Source of the DNA: Tipula vernalis
Taxonomy: Eukaryota; Arthropoda; Insecta; Diptera; Tipulidae
Assembly: GCA_958295665.1 (NCBI GenBank)
Contig: OY282559.1
Coordinates: 259,352,245 to 259,416,244 of the forward strand
Direction of reading: 5' to 3'
DNA: 64,000 bases
A program made the translations under genes and the position numbers. Below are positions 1 to 17,369 of the stretch, piece after piece. A model generated the notes under the pieces. It had not been told where the DNA came from, made no database searches, and was given only the letters and a program-made list of their open reading frames with translations. Position 1 is the stretch's first letter, and every line of letters begins with the position of its first letter.

Positions 1-3000
1 ATTCGACATGTCCGTTTTTGAAGTTTTGTTTTTTTTTTGCCTCCTATAAACTTTTGACGTCTAGTCATTGTATGCGTTTTCATAATATACTTTTATTGTT
101 AAGAATTTAATTTGTCTGTCTGTATAAGTTGATTTTTCGGCATTTTTTATAGACAAATATATTAATTGTTCATGGCAATCCCAATATTTTCGATTTGGTA
201 AATCAGAAAAATATAGAGGCCAATCGCTCATAATATATCTACTGAAAAAAAAGTAGAAATATCTTCCCCCCTCCCCGTAATTTTGGCTGAAGGCCCAGAG
301 TTATACCAATGTACAACTCTGCAAAAATGAGAACCCTCCATGAGTTCTGTTGGTAGTTTGGTTTCGTACTGAAAAGTATGGAAACTTATAAAGACAGACA
401 AATTAAATTCTTAACAAATATACGTGTGGGCATAATACACACACAAATGAGGTTTCTCCATGGGTTTTTATATTTGATGTAGTTGAATAATAATTCGCTA
501 TGTCAGTACGTTCTGGCTAGATACTTAATGTATGTGGTTAGAGTGTAAATTTTTGTAGTTTGGTCGTAGGCGTTGCTGCCTGATGATGAGTAGACCATAC
601 TTTTCAGTACGAAACCAAACTACCAACAGAACTCATGGAGGGTTCTCATGTTTGCAGAGTTATACATTGGTATAACTCTGGGCCTTCAGCCAAAATTACG
701 GGGAGGGGGGAAGATATTTCTATTTTTTTTTCAGTAGATATATTTTGAGCGATTGGCCTCTATATTTTTCTGATTTACCAAATCGAAAATATTGGAATTG
801 CCATTAACAATTAATATATTTGTCTATAAAAAATGCCGAAAAATCAACTTATACAGACAGACAAATTAAATTCTTAACAATAAAAGTATATTATGAAAAC
901 GAGAAAAAAGTTCGAAATTCTATGTAATAGACAGAGACAAAGTTTTTTTTGTTTATAGCAAAATTTTCAGGAGAAATTTTGACAGCACACAAAAACATAA
1001 TCAATAATTATTAACAAAAACTAAATATTACTATTAATTCGGTTAGTTATACATCTCAAAATTATCTAAAAAATTAAATATTATTAATACTCATATCAGA
1101 ATTGTCTTTTTTAGTATATTTTCCGTAAAAATTAAAAAAATCTCTATCAAAAAAACGTCATGTGTTTTTTAGTTTTACTTTTTAAAGTAAAATTTTAAGG
1201 AGAAGCGGTATAAAAATATAATAACCATAAAATAATTAGTGTGCGGGAAATATTTCTCATCATATTGCGAATTTTATGCATGTGTGTTAGTGTGACTGCT
1301 ATAAAATGTCCTCAATCAAAAACATCTATAATTCCAAGACAAACTATTATTCTTTATTGGCTGGTAATTGCTACTGAAGGTAGTATTGGTGACTAAATGA
1401 TGACGGCAACGTCGCATATTACTTTACATTTATTTTCATACAAACACATATTTACTTTTTATTTGTACACTCTTGACAAAAATATTGTACCTTTTTGAAT
1501 TCATTTTTGAATTTAATAAAAAAATTATTAAGATAATTTAAATTTAAAAGGTGTCTTAATATTAAAAATCGAATTGTGTCTTAATATTTTAATATTTAAC
1601 ATGTAGTAAAGCATTAAAATATGTACGCTTATTCGTATTTTTTAACACAATGAAATGTGCCAATTTTTGGTCGTGTAATAAAAATAGGTTAGGTTAGGTT
1701 ATACATCTTTTTCCTTATGTCAAAAAATATGTACGACCATTGTTGTTATTGTGATTGGTATTATTTTCCAACACAAAACATACACATAAATAGGATTTGT
1801 TTTTACACGATATTATTAAACGGCGTTGCCGTGATGTATATTGTTGTTGTTTCTTATGTATTTTTTGTTTTTTTTTTCATATTTCATAGCACAAAACCAA
1901 AACAAATTAGATTAGTGTTGGTTAGTTTTTTTATTGAAGGCTTATATGTACACAACTAACACTATGGGCAGTAGTCACTTTGTCCCTTTAAATTTCGTAT
2001 AGTTCGTCTTGGAATTATAGATGTTTTTGCCTCAATTTGATACTTTTTATTGCAGTCACACTACTACAGACACAAATATTTTTTGACTGAGAAGGGTTTT
2101 TGTTTCATTCGCCCATTCAGCAAATGTATATTTTTGTCTTCCTTTAATTTTACTATCAGTCAATTCAGTCAATGCCGTCTAGAATATACAAGCCATACTG
2201 CTAAAAGCAAAAATTATTTTTTTTTATTTCATCGACATAACCTAGATGGCAATTAACATTCGAAAAATGAAAGAGTTGAGAGAAACAGAGAATAAAACAT
2301 TCCAAAAACAAAAAAATTATTTAGTATTATCTCATGCGCACGAAAGGAAGGTTGTACATATTTTATCTCTGCTAATTTTCTGCATAATTTAAAACTAATA
2401 AAATTATTAATGAGATAATGATTTAAATATAAATAAATATTAACTAAAAATGTAATATGAGTTAGAAAAATGTTTATGAACTATTTTTTATTAATAATTT
2501 TAAATTATGAAAAAACACACGAGGACGTACAACCTCCCTTTCTTGCGCTTGGATTAACACTAATTTATTATTTTTATTTTTCGCATGTTTTAATCTCTTA
2601 TTCTCTTCGTTTTCAAGTTTTGTTCTCTTTCATTTTTCTAGCATTAATGCCATCTGCAGAATATTTATGGAACCGTCGACATAAATTGAGTGACGTAGAC
2701 AGAAGTATGGCTTGTATATTCTAGACGGCATTGATTCAGTCAAGTGGAATAGCACCTTTATACACACACAAATGAGGTTTCTCCATGGGTTTTTATATTT
2801 GATGTAGTTGAATAATAATTCGCTATGTCAGTACGTTCTGGCTAGATACTTAATGTATGTGGTTAGAGTGGAAATTTTTGTAGTTTGGTCGTAGGCGTAG
2901 CTGCCTGATTAGTAGACCATACTTTTCAGTACGAAACCAAACTACCAACAGAACTCATGGAGGGTTCTCATTTTTGCAGAGTTGTACATTGGTATAACTC

Positions 3001-3600
3001 TGGGCCTTCAGCCAAAATTACGGGGAGGGGGGAAGATATTTCTATTTTTTTTCAGTAGATATATTATGAGCGATTGGCCTCTATATTTTTCTGATTTACC
3101 AAATCGAAAATATTGGACTTGCCATGCCATGAACAATTAATATATTTGTCTATAAAAAATGCCGAAAAATCAACTTATACTTTTATTGTGTTTGGGTTAG
3201 TTTGTTACTATAAAATATCAAAAAATATTGTCGGGCCGAGTATATTTTATACTTAAATTTTCATTTCTATGGTAACAATTGCTCAAAAAAAAGACAAAAA
3301 ACCCTGCAAAGTTTTGCATATTTAACAACTAAAGTCCGATTAAAGTCCGATTTAGATTACTACATCACAATTTCCGTTTAGATGACAAGAACAACAATAT
3401 AAACAAGCAAAACTTTGAAAGGGTTTTTTGTCTTGTTTTGAGCAATTGTTACTACAGAAATGAAAATTTAACTATAAAATATTCTCGACCCGTCAATATT
3501 TTTTGATATTTTATAGTAACAAATTAACCCGAACACATTAAAAATATATTACGAAAACGCATACAATACCTAGATGTCAAAAGTTTATAGGAGGCAAAAA
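1..3600. repeat. Nested inverted-repeat block (foldback-like)
   Basis: The block has no convincing gene and is dominated by inverted repeats. Positions 75-381 and 595-901 are near-identical arms of about 307 bp around a 213-bp loop. A copy of 435-854 recurs in direct orientation at 2760-3180. Positions about 35-93 match the reverse complement of 3540-3600, so the outer edges also pair. Further arms lie at 1285-1345 with 2005-2070, at 2157-2360 with 2522-2745, and at 3195-3320 with 3400-3525. The short ORFs here lie within hairpin arms and have no recognisable protein similarity. A long-TIR foldback element or nested MITEs would explain this; the family is not recognised. Confidence 0.75.
2157..2745. 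repeat. Long imperfect hairpin
   Basis: The sequence at 2157-2360 pairs with 2522-2745 as imperfect arms of about 200-220 bp, with several small indels and a loop of about 160 bp. Examples of paired tracts are the piece containing TCTAGAATATACAAGCCATA near 2177 and its complement near 2708. A transcript through it would fold into a long hairpin. It is part of the larger inverted-repeat block. Confidence 0.65.
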
Positions 3601-4978
3601 TAGCCAAATTTTCAAAAAACACATGTATTAATATCATTTATTTTTGAAAATTTTTAAATATAAAAAAATAATTATTTAAGGTCTTTGATATTTATTTTAT
3701 TTTGATTCTTTTTCCCAATTAATTTAATTTATGTCACTATGTACCGATAAACCTAAAAAAATATGGCGTCCAATTATCAGCTACCAAAAATTATAGCATC
3801 GCCATTTTTATTTAGATAATTATCCTTTCTCTTTTTAACCAATGTGCATTTTTCTATTGCTCTAACCGACACGCAAAAATTTTGCCGGGCAAACATTTTT
3901 CTTCATCCAAATCGGAAGAAAATTGATTTAAAAATAATTATGTTGAGACCCAACCAACAACTCAATATTACTACAATAATAGAAAAGATGCACAATAACC
4001 AAAAATGGCGTCATATTGTATATCACATAAAAACCTAAAATCTATAAACAAAAACCCCATACATAGTAATCAAGGTGGCAAGCTAAAATGTTAATGAAAT
4101 CAATTTATTTGTGTTGCTTTGACACTTATAAATTGAGCGAAAGTTTATTTCGGCATGGGTTGCTCAGCTTATTCCCATTTAATAAAGATAAAATCAACGA
4201 TATTCGGCTAACTTCATTACAAAGTGCGGACTAATACTTTGGAGTTTTACGAATCAGAAGTAAACTGAATTCGGCTTAAGAGTTCTGCAATTCAGTTTCG
4301 ATCTGGCTATATCGACTGCACTGCTAATTTATTACCTTGATTTTTCCCGATATATAGGAATCAACCATGTACTTGTAGTATTAGGAAATTTTATAATTCC
4401 CCTTAAAAACTTTTAACAATTTCAATTCTATTGTATTTAGCATCAGGTTATTCTGGATTTAGCCTAATAAGATGAACTTCTGTCTTACGTAAATGTCAGT
4501 TTCATTCGAGTCAATTAATATCTTTTTGGTTTAGTTTGAGACAGCACAATAAATTTAGGTCTCAAAATTTTCATTCTGGATTCTAAAAGTTAAAAACAAT
4601 GGATACAATTTTTTACTGATTGTGCATAAAACCTATCTAACGATCTAAATAAAATATTAAGAAAATATTAAGAAAATAATTTTTTTTTAAAAAAGAAATA
4701 AAAAATTTTTTTTTTTTTTTTTTTTTTGAGTTTTGAATTAAATATTTTTTTTGTCTTACAAAACTAATTTTTCATGGTAAATTCTAATTCCATTTTTTTA
4801 GTTAAAATATTGAAATAATAAAATACGATAGATAATTACATTAATTAATTATATAAAATATGATGAAAAAATAATTAAGATACTTAAATAAATTTGAATT
4901 AAAAACAAAAAAATGATTAAGAGTTACATCTAAGATATTAAAATTAATTGGATTGTAATCCGTCTGGTGAAGAGTTTC
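3601..4978. other. No gene seen; AT-rich intergenic
   Basis: AT-rich sequence with homopolymer runs, including a long T-run around 4707-4728. A 64-codon ORF at 3844-4038 has no recognisable motif and is treated as chance. Because the H3.3 exon at 4979 is on the minus strand, the right end of this stretch would be its 3' untranslated region; several reverse-strand AATAAA-like hexamers are present, but none can be chosen. Confidence 0.5.
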
Positions 4979-10757
<5,779 letters not shown>

Positions 10758-10759
10758 TA

Positions 10760-11189
10760 CCAGGTTTACCGGTTAATTATGCGGATTTTTTTCATTAGTA
10801 TATGCGAATCGAGAGGTACGTCACTTAGTTTCATTGAGAGCAAGCTTTAAAATTTCGCCTGTTAAATTTTTTTAAGGTGTTCACATTACTGAAAATGTCG
10901 AATTTCGCGCCAAAAGAAACATTTCTGAGAAGTTTTAATTCATTATTTAATTTTGAAGAAAAGTACTGCTGAAAGTTATCGTATTCTTCGGAAAGCTTAT
11001 AGTGAATATGCTGCATTTTAAGATACTCGTGAACGCTGGTTTAAATATTTCAAAAGTTTTCAAGTAATTTTACTTTATGATAATGCACCATCACAGACTT
11101 TAAAACCAGTTAAAGTTATGTTAAAGGATCTCTCTTGAAATTCTTGTGCTTTTTATTACAACATCCGCATTATTAACCGTTACACCTGG
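10760..11189 (+). mobile_element. Mariner-like element, internal deletion derivative
   Basis: A 430-bp relic with both ends. The left end reads CCAGGTTTACCGGTTAAT and the right end is the imperfect complement CCAGGTGTAACGGTTAAT; both continue into GCGGAT. TA dinucleotides flank at 10758-10759 and 11190-11191, the mariner target duplication. Inside, on plus, 10896-11075 gives a mariner transposase N-terminus in two frames (MSNFAPKE start, then an ESYRILRKAYSEYA helix and a RERWFKYFK motif). It is followed directly by a LYDNAPSQT motif near 11080, which corresponds to the second catalytic Asp region. The central catalytic domain is missing. A frameshift and a stop codon lie within the N-terminal part, so no active protein is possible. 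Confidence 0.8.
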
Positions 11190-11219
11190 TACAAAGTAAC
11201 AAAGCAAAAAATGTAATCT

Positions 11220-12190
11220 TAGAAAGAAAGCTTTGATTTTAAAATTAAAATGAAATTCCTGGAAAAGGAAGATTTAATTTTAAAAGCTGTGTGAATGTGA
11301 CGAAGAAAAATTTGTAAGAGAATTTGGCTGTATTAGTATAATTCGCTAATTCAACTTGCACAGTACATTCTGTATATAAAGAATGAAAATTGTGGTATAA
11401 TTAGTCCTCTTGCCGCGGCCTGATGAGAAGATTGGTTTCTTCTTAATCATAAAACTGGATTAAATTCTCATACAATTTTCGGAAATATTAACTTCAAACA
11501 AATTAGAATTTTAAAATATTCTGTAATAGAGAGATTTACATTTAAAATTAGACAGGAAATATTTTTAATTTTGAAATATTCGTGAAAAGGAAGAGTATAT
11601 CTTAAAATAAGGAACATTCAAATTGATCGATTTGGGAAAGGAAGATTCAAATTAAAATATTCTGGAAAGGGGGAATTCAATTTTAAAATTAAAATGGAAT
11701 TTCTGGAAAACATGATTTAATTTTCAAATATTTTTGAAAATGAAACAATTTTAAAATTAAAATGGAATTTCTGGAAAACATGATTTAATTTTCAAATATT
11801 TTTGAAAATGAAACAAGTTTTTATTTAAAAATATTTCGGAATAGGAAGATTTAATTTTAGAATTACACTAGAAATATTCTGTAAAAGGTAGTTTTAGTTT
11901 TAAAATAATCTGGAAATGGATGTTAGATTTTAAAATTAGATTGGAGTTTCAGGAACAGGAACATTTGATTTTAAAATATTCTGTAAAAGAAAAATTTAAT
12001 TTTACAATTTTCTAGAAAAGGCGATTTAATTTTAAAATTAGAATGGAATTTCTGGAAAAGGGAGATTTAACGTTACAATAGGAATCGAAGTTCTTTAGCG
12101 GAAAGAATTAATTTTAAAATATTCTGGAAAAAGGAGGCTGAATTTTAATATTAGAATGGAATTTCTGGAAAAGGGAGGTTTGCACTATTT
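11220..12190. repeat. Degenerate AT-rich tandem repeat
   Basis: Repeated variants of a unit of the type TTTTAAAATT..GGAATTTCTGGAAAAGG-GATTTAATTT. The clearest pair is a nearly perfect duplication of about 68 bp between about 11680 and 11815. Other units are diverged in length and sequence. There is no coding potential. Confidence 0.7.
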
Positions 12191-12908
12191 GTGGGTTTGC
12201 TTTATTCGTATAAACCTACAAAGGCGTCAGCTAGGCAAATTTAGACAATTTTAATCAAGCTCAATCATGAGGCATTAGAAATTATTTAATCTTGTTTACC
12301 ACTTTTTTCGCCCATTTAACATTCTAAACAATGAAAGTTGAAAGAATGTGTTTCGCTTGTATATGATTTTCTTAAAGCAACTTTTTCGAGCTTGTAACAG
12401 TAATATGTACATTATTTCGGGAATATAGGAAACTCATGAAAATTAAAGAGAGCTTTTCTCCAAATTGTAACAATTGTTAACATTTGTTTCCCGGGCTTCC
12501 GCAGTCGTGAGGTTTTCATGGAACCAATACTAATTCCATTTATGCATATTGTTTTGACCGAATAGTTTTTTTGCTAACCAATTTTGGTGATTTTCCATTC
12601 AATTCATATTTCAAACGCAAACAATTGCCTTTTTTGCAAGCAATCAATCCTGCAGTGATTTCTAGTCCACCAACAAATAGTTGTTTGGGCAAAATATTGG
12701 AAAAAGGGGTACGAGAGTGACGTTATTTGAAAGTTTGTGATGGTGAACTTCGATATCACTTAAAAATTCTTCAAACAAAAACAAACATGAAACTCACAAA
12801 AATGTTGGTTGTGCATAAATTAGTCTGCTTCTTGACCACAATTAAGAAACCAAATATTTTTTTACATCAATTTGTAACGTTGATTTATGCAAACAAGCCA
12901 CAAATACA

Positions 12909-13550
12909 ATGAGTGTTAATCAAAGATATTTTGGGACGAATCTACAGCCGGAATGCTGGCTTAGTCTATCTGTAACCTACCCATTTCATTCAATCATAAT
13001 AAAGCCGACTCACCACCAGTCTCTTTGCCGTGTTATTAAGGATAAGTCATATTTATTTATTATTCATCAAAATATTAGAAGTTTACGTAGAAGTTTTGAT
13101 TTATTTTTAGTTAATATTGCTACACTCGAGCTATTGTCATAAATTATTCTACTTTCCGAAGTCTGGATTGAACATCATGAACTAGAGGAGAGCTATAAGA
13201 TGCCTTGTTTTAAAATTTTTGATAAATGCAATGCAATCATGTGTATAGAGCCGGAGGTATTGTTGTTCATCTGAGGGAATATATTAATGAAAAAATATGG
13301 TTCGCATTGATGCTAGTAGTGCTGACCTTATACAGGTGAATTTTGAATATAAGTCTGTTTTGTTTTCGGTTATATGTATTTATAGGTTACATTCTATGCG
13401 CGCATCTGTTTTCATTGAGGCGCTTAATAATATTTTACTAGGGATCAAATCCAAAAATTTAATAGTTTTGGTGATATGAACTTAAATATTTTTAGATTTC
13501 CACGGCCCTTAGATGATTACATGCTCATGATGTCTTTTCACGGCCTTAAG
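12909..13550 (+). pseudogene. LINE endonuclease domain, 5' part
   Basis: The frame opening near 13040 reads IIHQNIRSLRRSFDLFL, the first motif of apurinic-like LINE endonucleases. A SEVWIEHHELEESY motif follows at about 13158-13200 after an in-frame stop, and then degenerate glycine-rich and DMN motifs around 13480 (GDMNLNIFRF). Several stops and shifts are present. The domain is cut at 13550 by the inserted element, and weak similarity resumes after 14462. Confidence 0.65.
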
Positions 13551-14455
13551 CAGAGCACCCTGTATTTTATAGAGCCATAATCAAAAAATCTGAGCTTTTA
13601 TAAAGGAATTAGAAACGAGGAAAAAACGAAACTTTTCATAGTAAAACACACAAAACATATGGGAAATCACTTTTTTTCCTAAGACAAATTTTTAAATGAA
13701 AACGTTACAAATTCTTAATTATGATTTCTGAAATACTTTCATAAATGTTTGAATTTCAACATATATGAATGTCGTTGAAGTAAATCGTTTTCATTTTCTT
13801 GTAATAATTGATTTATTTAAACCAAAATATAAGAAAAATTTCATAACAACAGCATTAAAATAAAAGCTTACTACGATTCGTTGGTCATTAAGTCAATATA
13901 CATTACATAGATGGCAGTGATGGCCGTAAAAATTTGGAAAAATCGTACCAAAAATTACCACCTGGGGAAATTTCAAGTTCAAAAATTGTAGGAAAAGCAA
14001 AACAAATTCACAAAATATAGGAACGTTTGTTAATTTTGCGATTAAATAACTTTTTTCGTATTTTTCTGTAACCATTTAGACATCTTACGTACACTAGTAA
14101 AACTAAAGATAAATTTAGCAAGTATTATTTTAATTTGTCAGAGCCAACTTTGATGTATTTTTCAAATTGAAAGTTCGAAAAAATATATTTTAGAAATAAT
14201 TTAATTTTAATATTTCTGCAATTAATATTTACTTAATACCAATATGGCCTTCTTGTATATTGTTCTTAAAGATATGTAGAAAACTTTTATATAAACATTT
14301 TATAATATTTTTGCTTTTTTCATTGAAAAACTTGAAGCTAAAAAACACCATTTTTACTATGGATTCCTATGGAAATCAGTGAAAAGTTATACCACTAAAA
14401 AAGCTTCTAAAAAATACGTCATTAAGATTATGGCTCTATACTCTAGAAGGCTCTG
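13551..14455. mobile_element. Inverted-repeat element (hAT-like MITE) in LINE
   Basis: A 905-bp insertion. The left end CAGAGCACCCTGTATTTTAT at 13551 is matched by the complement of the right end (CAGAGCCTTCTAGAGTATAG at 14455). Both are followed by the identical AGAGCCATAATC, giving imperfect terminal repeats of about 32 bp. The flanks are identical CCTTAAG (13544-13550 and 14456-14462), extendable to 8 bp if one terminal G is shared. CAG-type ends with a 7-8-bp duplication suggest the hAT superfamily, but no transposase is present and this is inference. The internal sequence is noncoding. Confidence 0.7.
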
Positions 14456-14863
14456 CCTTAAGTCGCTGATAATTGCTTTACGTGCACTGTTCACTTGTAT
14501 TTTAGACATTCACCGAAGTTTGGGTTTAATTACGAAACTGACATTCGAGATTTAAATATCACTGACAATTGTATGACCAGTATTGAATTTGTTCGTATCT
14601 ACCCATAATATCAAAATTATTAAGAAAGTTGGTCTTCTGTCTTCTTTCAAACTGATGTGACGAGTGCTTACAGTTAGTTATTTGATAAATCTCGTAAAAT
14701 TTTATCTTGATGGAAATACTTTGTTGGTTGAGCTTAAAGCCATGGAAAAAGCCTGCCCTTCTTAGAAAAATTAAGGTTAAAAATAAACTTTCGAAAAAGC
14801 TAAACAATAATTTAGGCCTCTAGAGTTAAGTTTCTAATTAAAGCTTTTAACTAGGAATTATTT

Positions 14864-15076
14864 TTGGCCAACGCTAATTATTTTAATAATAAGTTTCAAT
14901 CCGTCAATGGTAACATTAAACAAAGGTGGAAATTAGTTGATGCGATTTTAAGCAAAGAAAGGTCAGACACTCAAATTGAAGAAATATCTACTGATGAAAA
15001 TGCTTCAGTAACCGATCCCGATTTGTTTAAAAATCAAATCGTAAATGCTGTCTTAAATTTGGAACAATCCATTTAA
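14864..15076 (+). pseudogene. LINE linker region
   Basis: A 70-codon open stretch starting at about ANANYFNNKFQSVNGNIKQ and continuing to VNAVLNLEQSI. It sits where endonuclease and reverse transcriptase are joined in LINE ORF2 proteins, with the typical pattern of a short helical segment (RWKLVDAIL) followed by an acidic stretch. It lies in the correct order and strand relative to its neighbours. Confidence 0.5.
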
Positions 15077-15239
15077 CTGAGATGATGAAGCCTGCGCCAC
15101 AGTGTAATCTGAATTAAAATCGTACGTGTTCTTAGAAACTTTTTCGCTTCAATTTCTAAATGTAATATCGGAACTCAAAATATCGCATTCGTCTGGAAAT
15201 GATCGTTTAGCAAATTTGCAAATTTGCCCTGAAAAAAAT

Positions 15240-15700
15240 CTCCATTTAAATTGCTTTCTCTACTGGTGTTTACCCTTCTAAATTAAAAGAAGCTCTTGTT
15301 ATCCCAATTAATAAAACAGACCAATCTTCTTGCTTTCTGTGTTTGGTAAAATCATTGAGAAGCATTTACTAGTTTTTTGGATTATACCAATTTTTTACAT
15401 GACAGCCAGTACGGCTTCAGAAAATCCACAGGCAAGAGAAATACGGTTGCCTCTATTTTTTGTTGATCATACTATTTTATTATTAAAGGCCTTCGATATG
15501 GTTAACCACAAAGTTCTATTGAAAAAACTTTTTTATGCTGGGTTAAATGGGGTCACTTGAGTCAGCCTAAAATTTAAACGATGGCGTTCCGCAAGATTCA
15601 GTCTTGTTCCAATGCTGTATTTGATATATTTGCATTCAATTTTTTATGTTGACGGATGGTCTGGTCTTCATGTACAATCCACCAGAACGTAACATTATTA
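15240..15700 (+). pseudogene. LINE reverse transcriptase remnant
   Basis: Recognisable reverse transcriptase blocks occur in shifting frames: LSVFGKIIEKHLL (15331-15370), a QYGFRKSTGK block near 15410-15440, and KAFDMVNHKVLLKKLFYAG (about 15486-15541). The last contains the motif A Asp of the FD pair. The segment after about 15590 loses motif B and the YADD region is not recognisable. At least three stops or shifts disrupt it. Confidence 0.75.
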
Positions 15701-15967
15701 CTCAACTTATGCAATCGGACCTAATCCTACTGAAGAAGTGGTAGACCCTAATATTCTTTACCACGTTAGTAGCTGCGATCAAATTGCTTGTAACGATGGT
15801 TGTGTTAAAATTGAATTCGCTGAATCTTTTAAGTATATTTAGGACTAACTGTCGATAACACCTTGCTTTGGAGATACCGTATCGATGATCTTTGTTTTTA
15901 TGTATTTTTACGTAGAGCATATCCGACTGCGGTTTTAAGAAATATTAATGCACATTGAAAACTTGTT

Positions 15968-16219
15968 TTGTTTTTATTTGTAAACCAGTCAAAGGTCAGC
16001 ACTAGATACAATTTGAGGACCCCACAGTATATTCGGCTTCAACGGATGCACACAACAAACTTTCAAAACTCATTTTTAATTTTGGCTCCCGAAATGTTCA
16101 ATAATTTTCCGGATGAATTGGAAATTTGTGGCAATCTCAAATATTTTCAATCCGGTCTAAAGACATTTTTATTTGAATGTGATAGTATGGATTCTAAGCC
16201 TGCACCGATTGTTACATGA
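15968..16219 (+). pseudogene. LINE ORF2 C-terminal tail
   Basis: An 83-codon open frame with the block typical of LINE C-termini: RYNLRTPQ near residue 12, an FQNSFLILAPEMFNNFPDEL core, then LKYFQSGLKTFLFECDS before the stop. The family pattern is a basic Arg-Thr motif, an Asn-Leu-Pro like motif and a final FK..LK segment. It is followed by the A-rich 3' tail. Confidence 0.65.
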
Positions 16220-16439
16220 ATAAATATATAAATAAAAAAATGATAAATTTTGTTTCTGCGTGGTAAATTCATGATCAAAGGTCAACATACATTTTTGCAT
16301 TTACTCTGTGGAAATTTCGACCAATATGCACTCAAGGAGAGATACATATAGTTACAGACTATCACGTAGCAGTGTGGTGAAATTATTTGTCCTTGTTATA
16401 AATAGAGAGGCACAACCTTCCCATCAATAACACTTCTTG

Positions 16440-16600
16440 CTTCATTACGATGTTAACGAAGAAATGACTCCACCACCTCATCCATTATATGGTGAAGTGA
16501 GAGACTTGATATCGCAGTTGGAAAATTACAAGACAACTGGTGATGATGGCTTCTGCAACGAAATGTTCAGCCCATGTGTCATAACAATAATTTGGTAGCC
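16440..16600 (+). pseudogene. Fragment of another LINE reverse transcriptase
   Basis: A short open stretch encodes NEEMTPPPHPLYGEVRDLI, then NYKTTGDDGFCNEM. This matches the pattern of the start of the RT domain in RTE and related elements (a P-P..EV..I motif followed by K..G.DG). It lies downstream of the preceding LINE tail, so it is a separate fragment. No further RT motif follows. Confidence 0.45.
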
Positions 16601-17369
16601 TTGCAGTCTACCCCAGCGAAAGTAAACCTTAACAAACTCGATCACTAGGCTGGTGTTCTCTTGCGGTGAATCTAACTATTTAGAGTAGGTGTAATAAAGG
16701 ACCAACTTTTTACATTATAAAACAGTATATCATATGGCATTATGCCGTACCTCATACATCTTCAAGTGTCATAAAAAAGTGAATTTTTACAGTTGAGTAA
16801 TTCGGGGTATTTCAGTTAGTCAATGATAAAAAATCATAAAAAATTACGTCTAATAAAAGTCTAAGTCCCAGGAGCACCGAGCTACGCTCGTTCCGAATTA
16901 CATTAGCGTTTGTTACACGTTCATGTCACTGAGTTTCACCTCATTCAATTGAGCAATATGTTAGTTCCATTTAGACTGTCGATTTTCCAGAAAAATTTCC
17001 GACACTCATGTTTGAATCCCATTCTATACTAAACAAATCCCATTCTATACAATTCATCCCAATTGAAAGAAAATGGTTTAATTCTATTGAAACTAGAATA
17101 ATATTCATATTCCCATTTTACAGTCCCATTTTCATGGTACATACCGAGTTCTATCGAAATCGGTTGAGAAATGGCTTTGGTCCATTGGAATTGGCCATTT
17201 TACAGAACCTATACGATCCATATTTGAAACTAATTTATGATCTCTATATAATTCTCAAAAATCACAATTGAACAAATAAAAAAAACAAAACACAATGCAA
17301 TATCAATAGCAATAACAACAATTAGATTTCCTTTGTTAGAAAATAAAATAAAAATGAAACCCGAACCTC
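16601..17369. other. No gene seen
   Basis: AT-rich. The 87-codon ORF at 17008-17271 comes from repeated CCCATTCTATACT-like words and has no known motif. Nothing else was recognised. Confidence 0.4.

Larger units (their letters stand above)
12900..16245 (+). mobile_element. Decayed non-LTR retrotransposon (LINE)
   Basis: A relic of a LINE second ORF in the order endonuclease, linker, reverse transcriptase, C-terminal tail, interrupted by an inverted-repeat element at 13551-14455. The 3' end carries an AATAAATATATAAATAAA-like tail at about 16218-16240, typical of LINE 3' termini. Many stops and frameshifts show long inactivity. The start is uncertain: 12727-12912 may be the end of an ORF1, but it has no recognisable motif. 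The clade is not resolved; the domain order and the C-terminal block resemble Jockey or CR1-type elements of insects. Confidence 0.75.
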
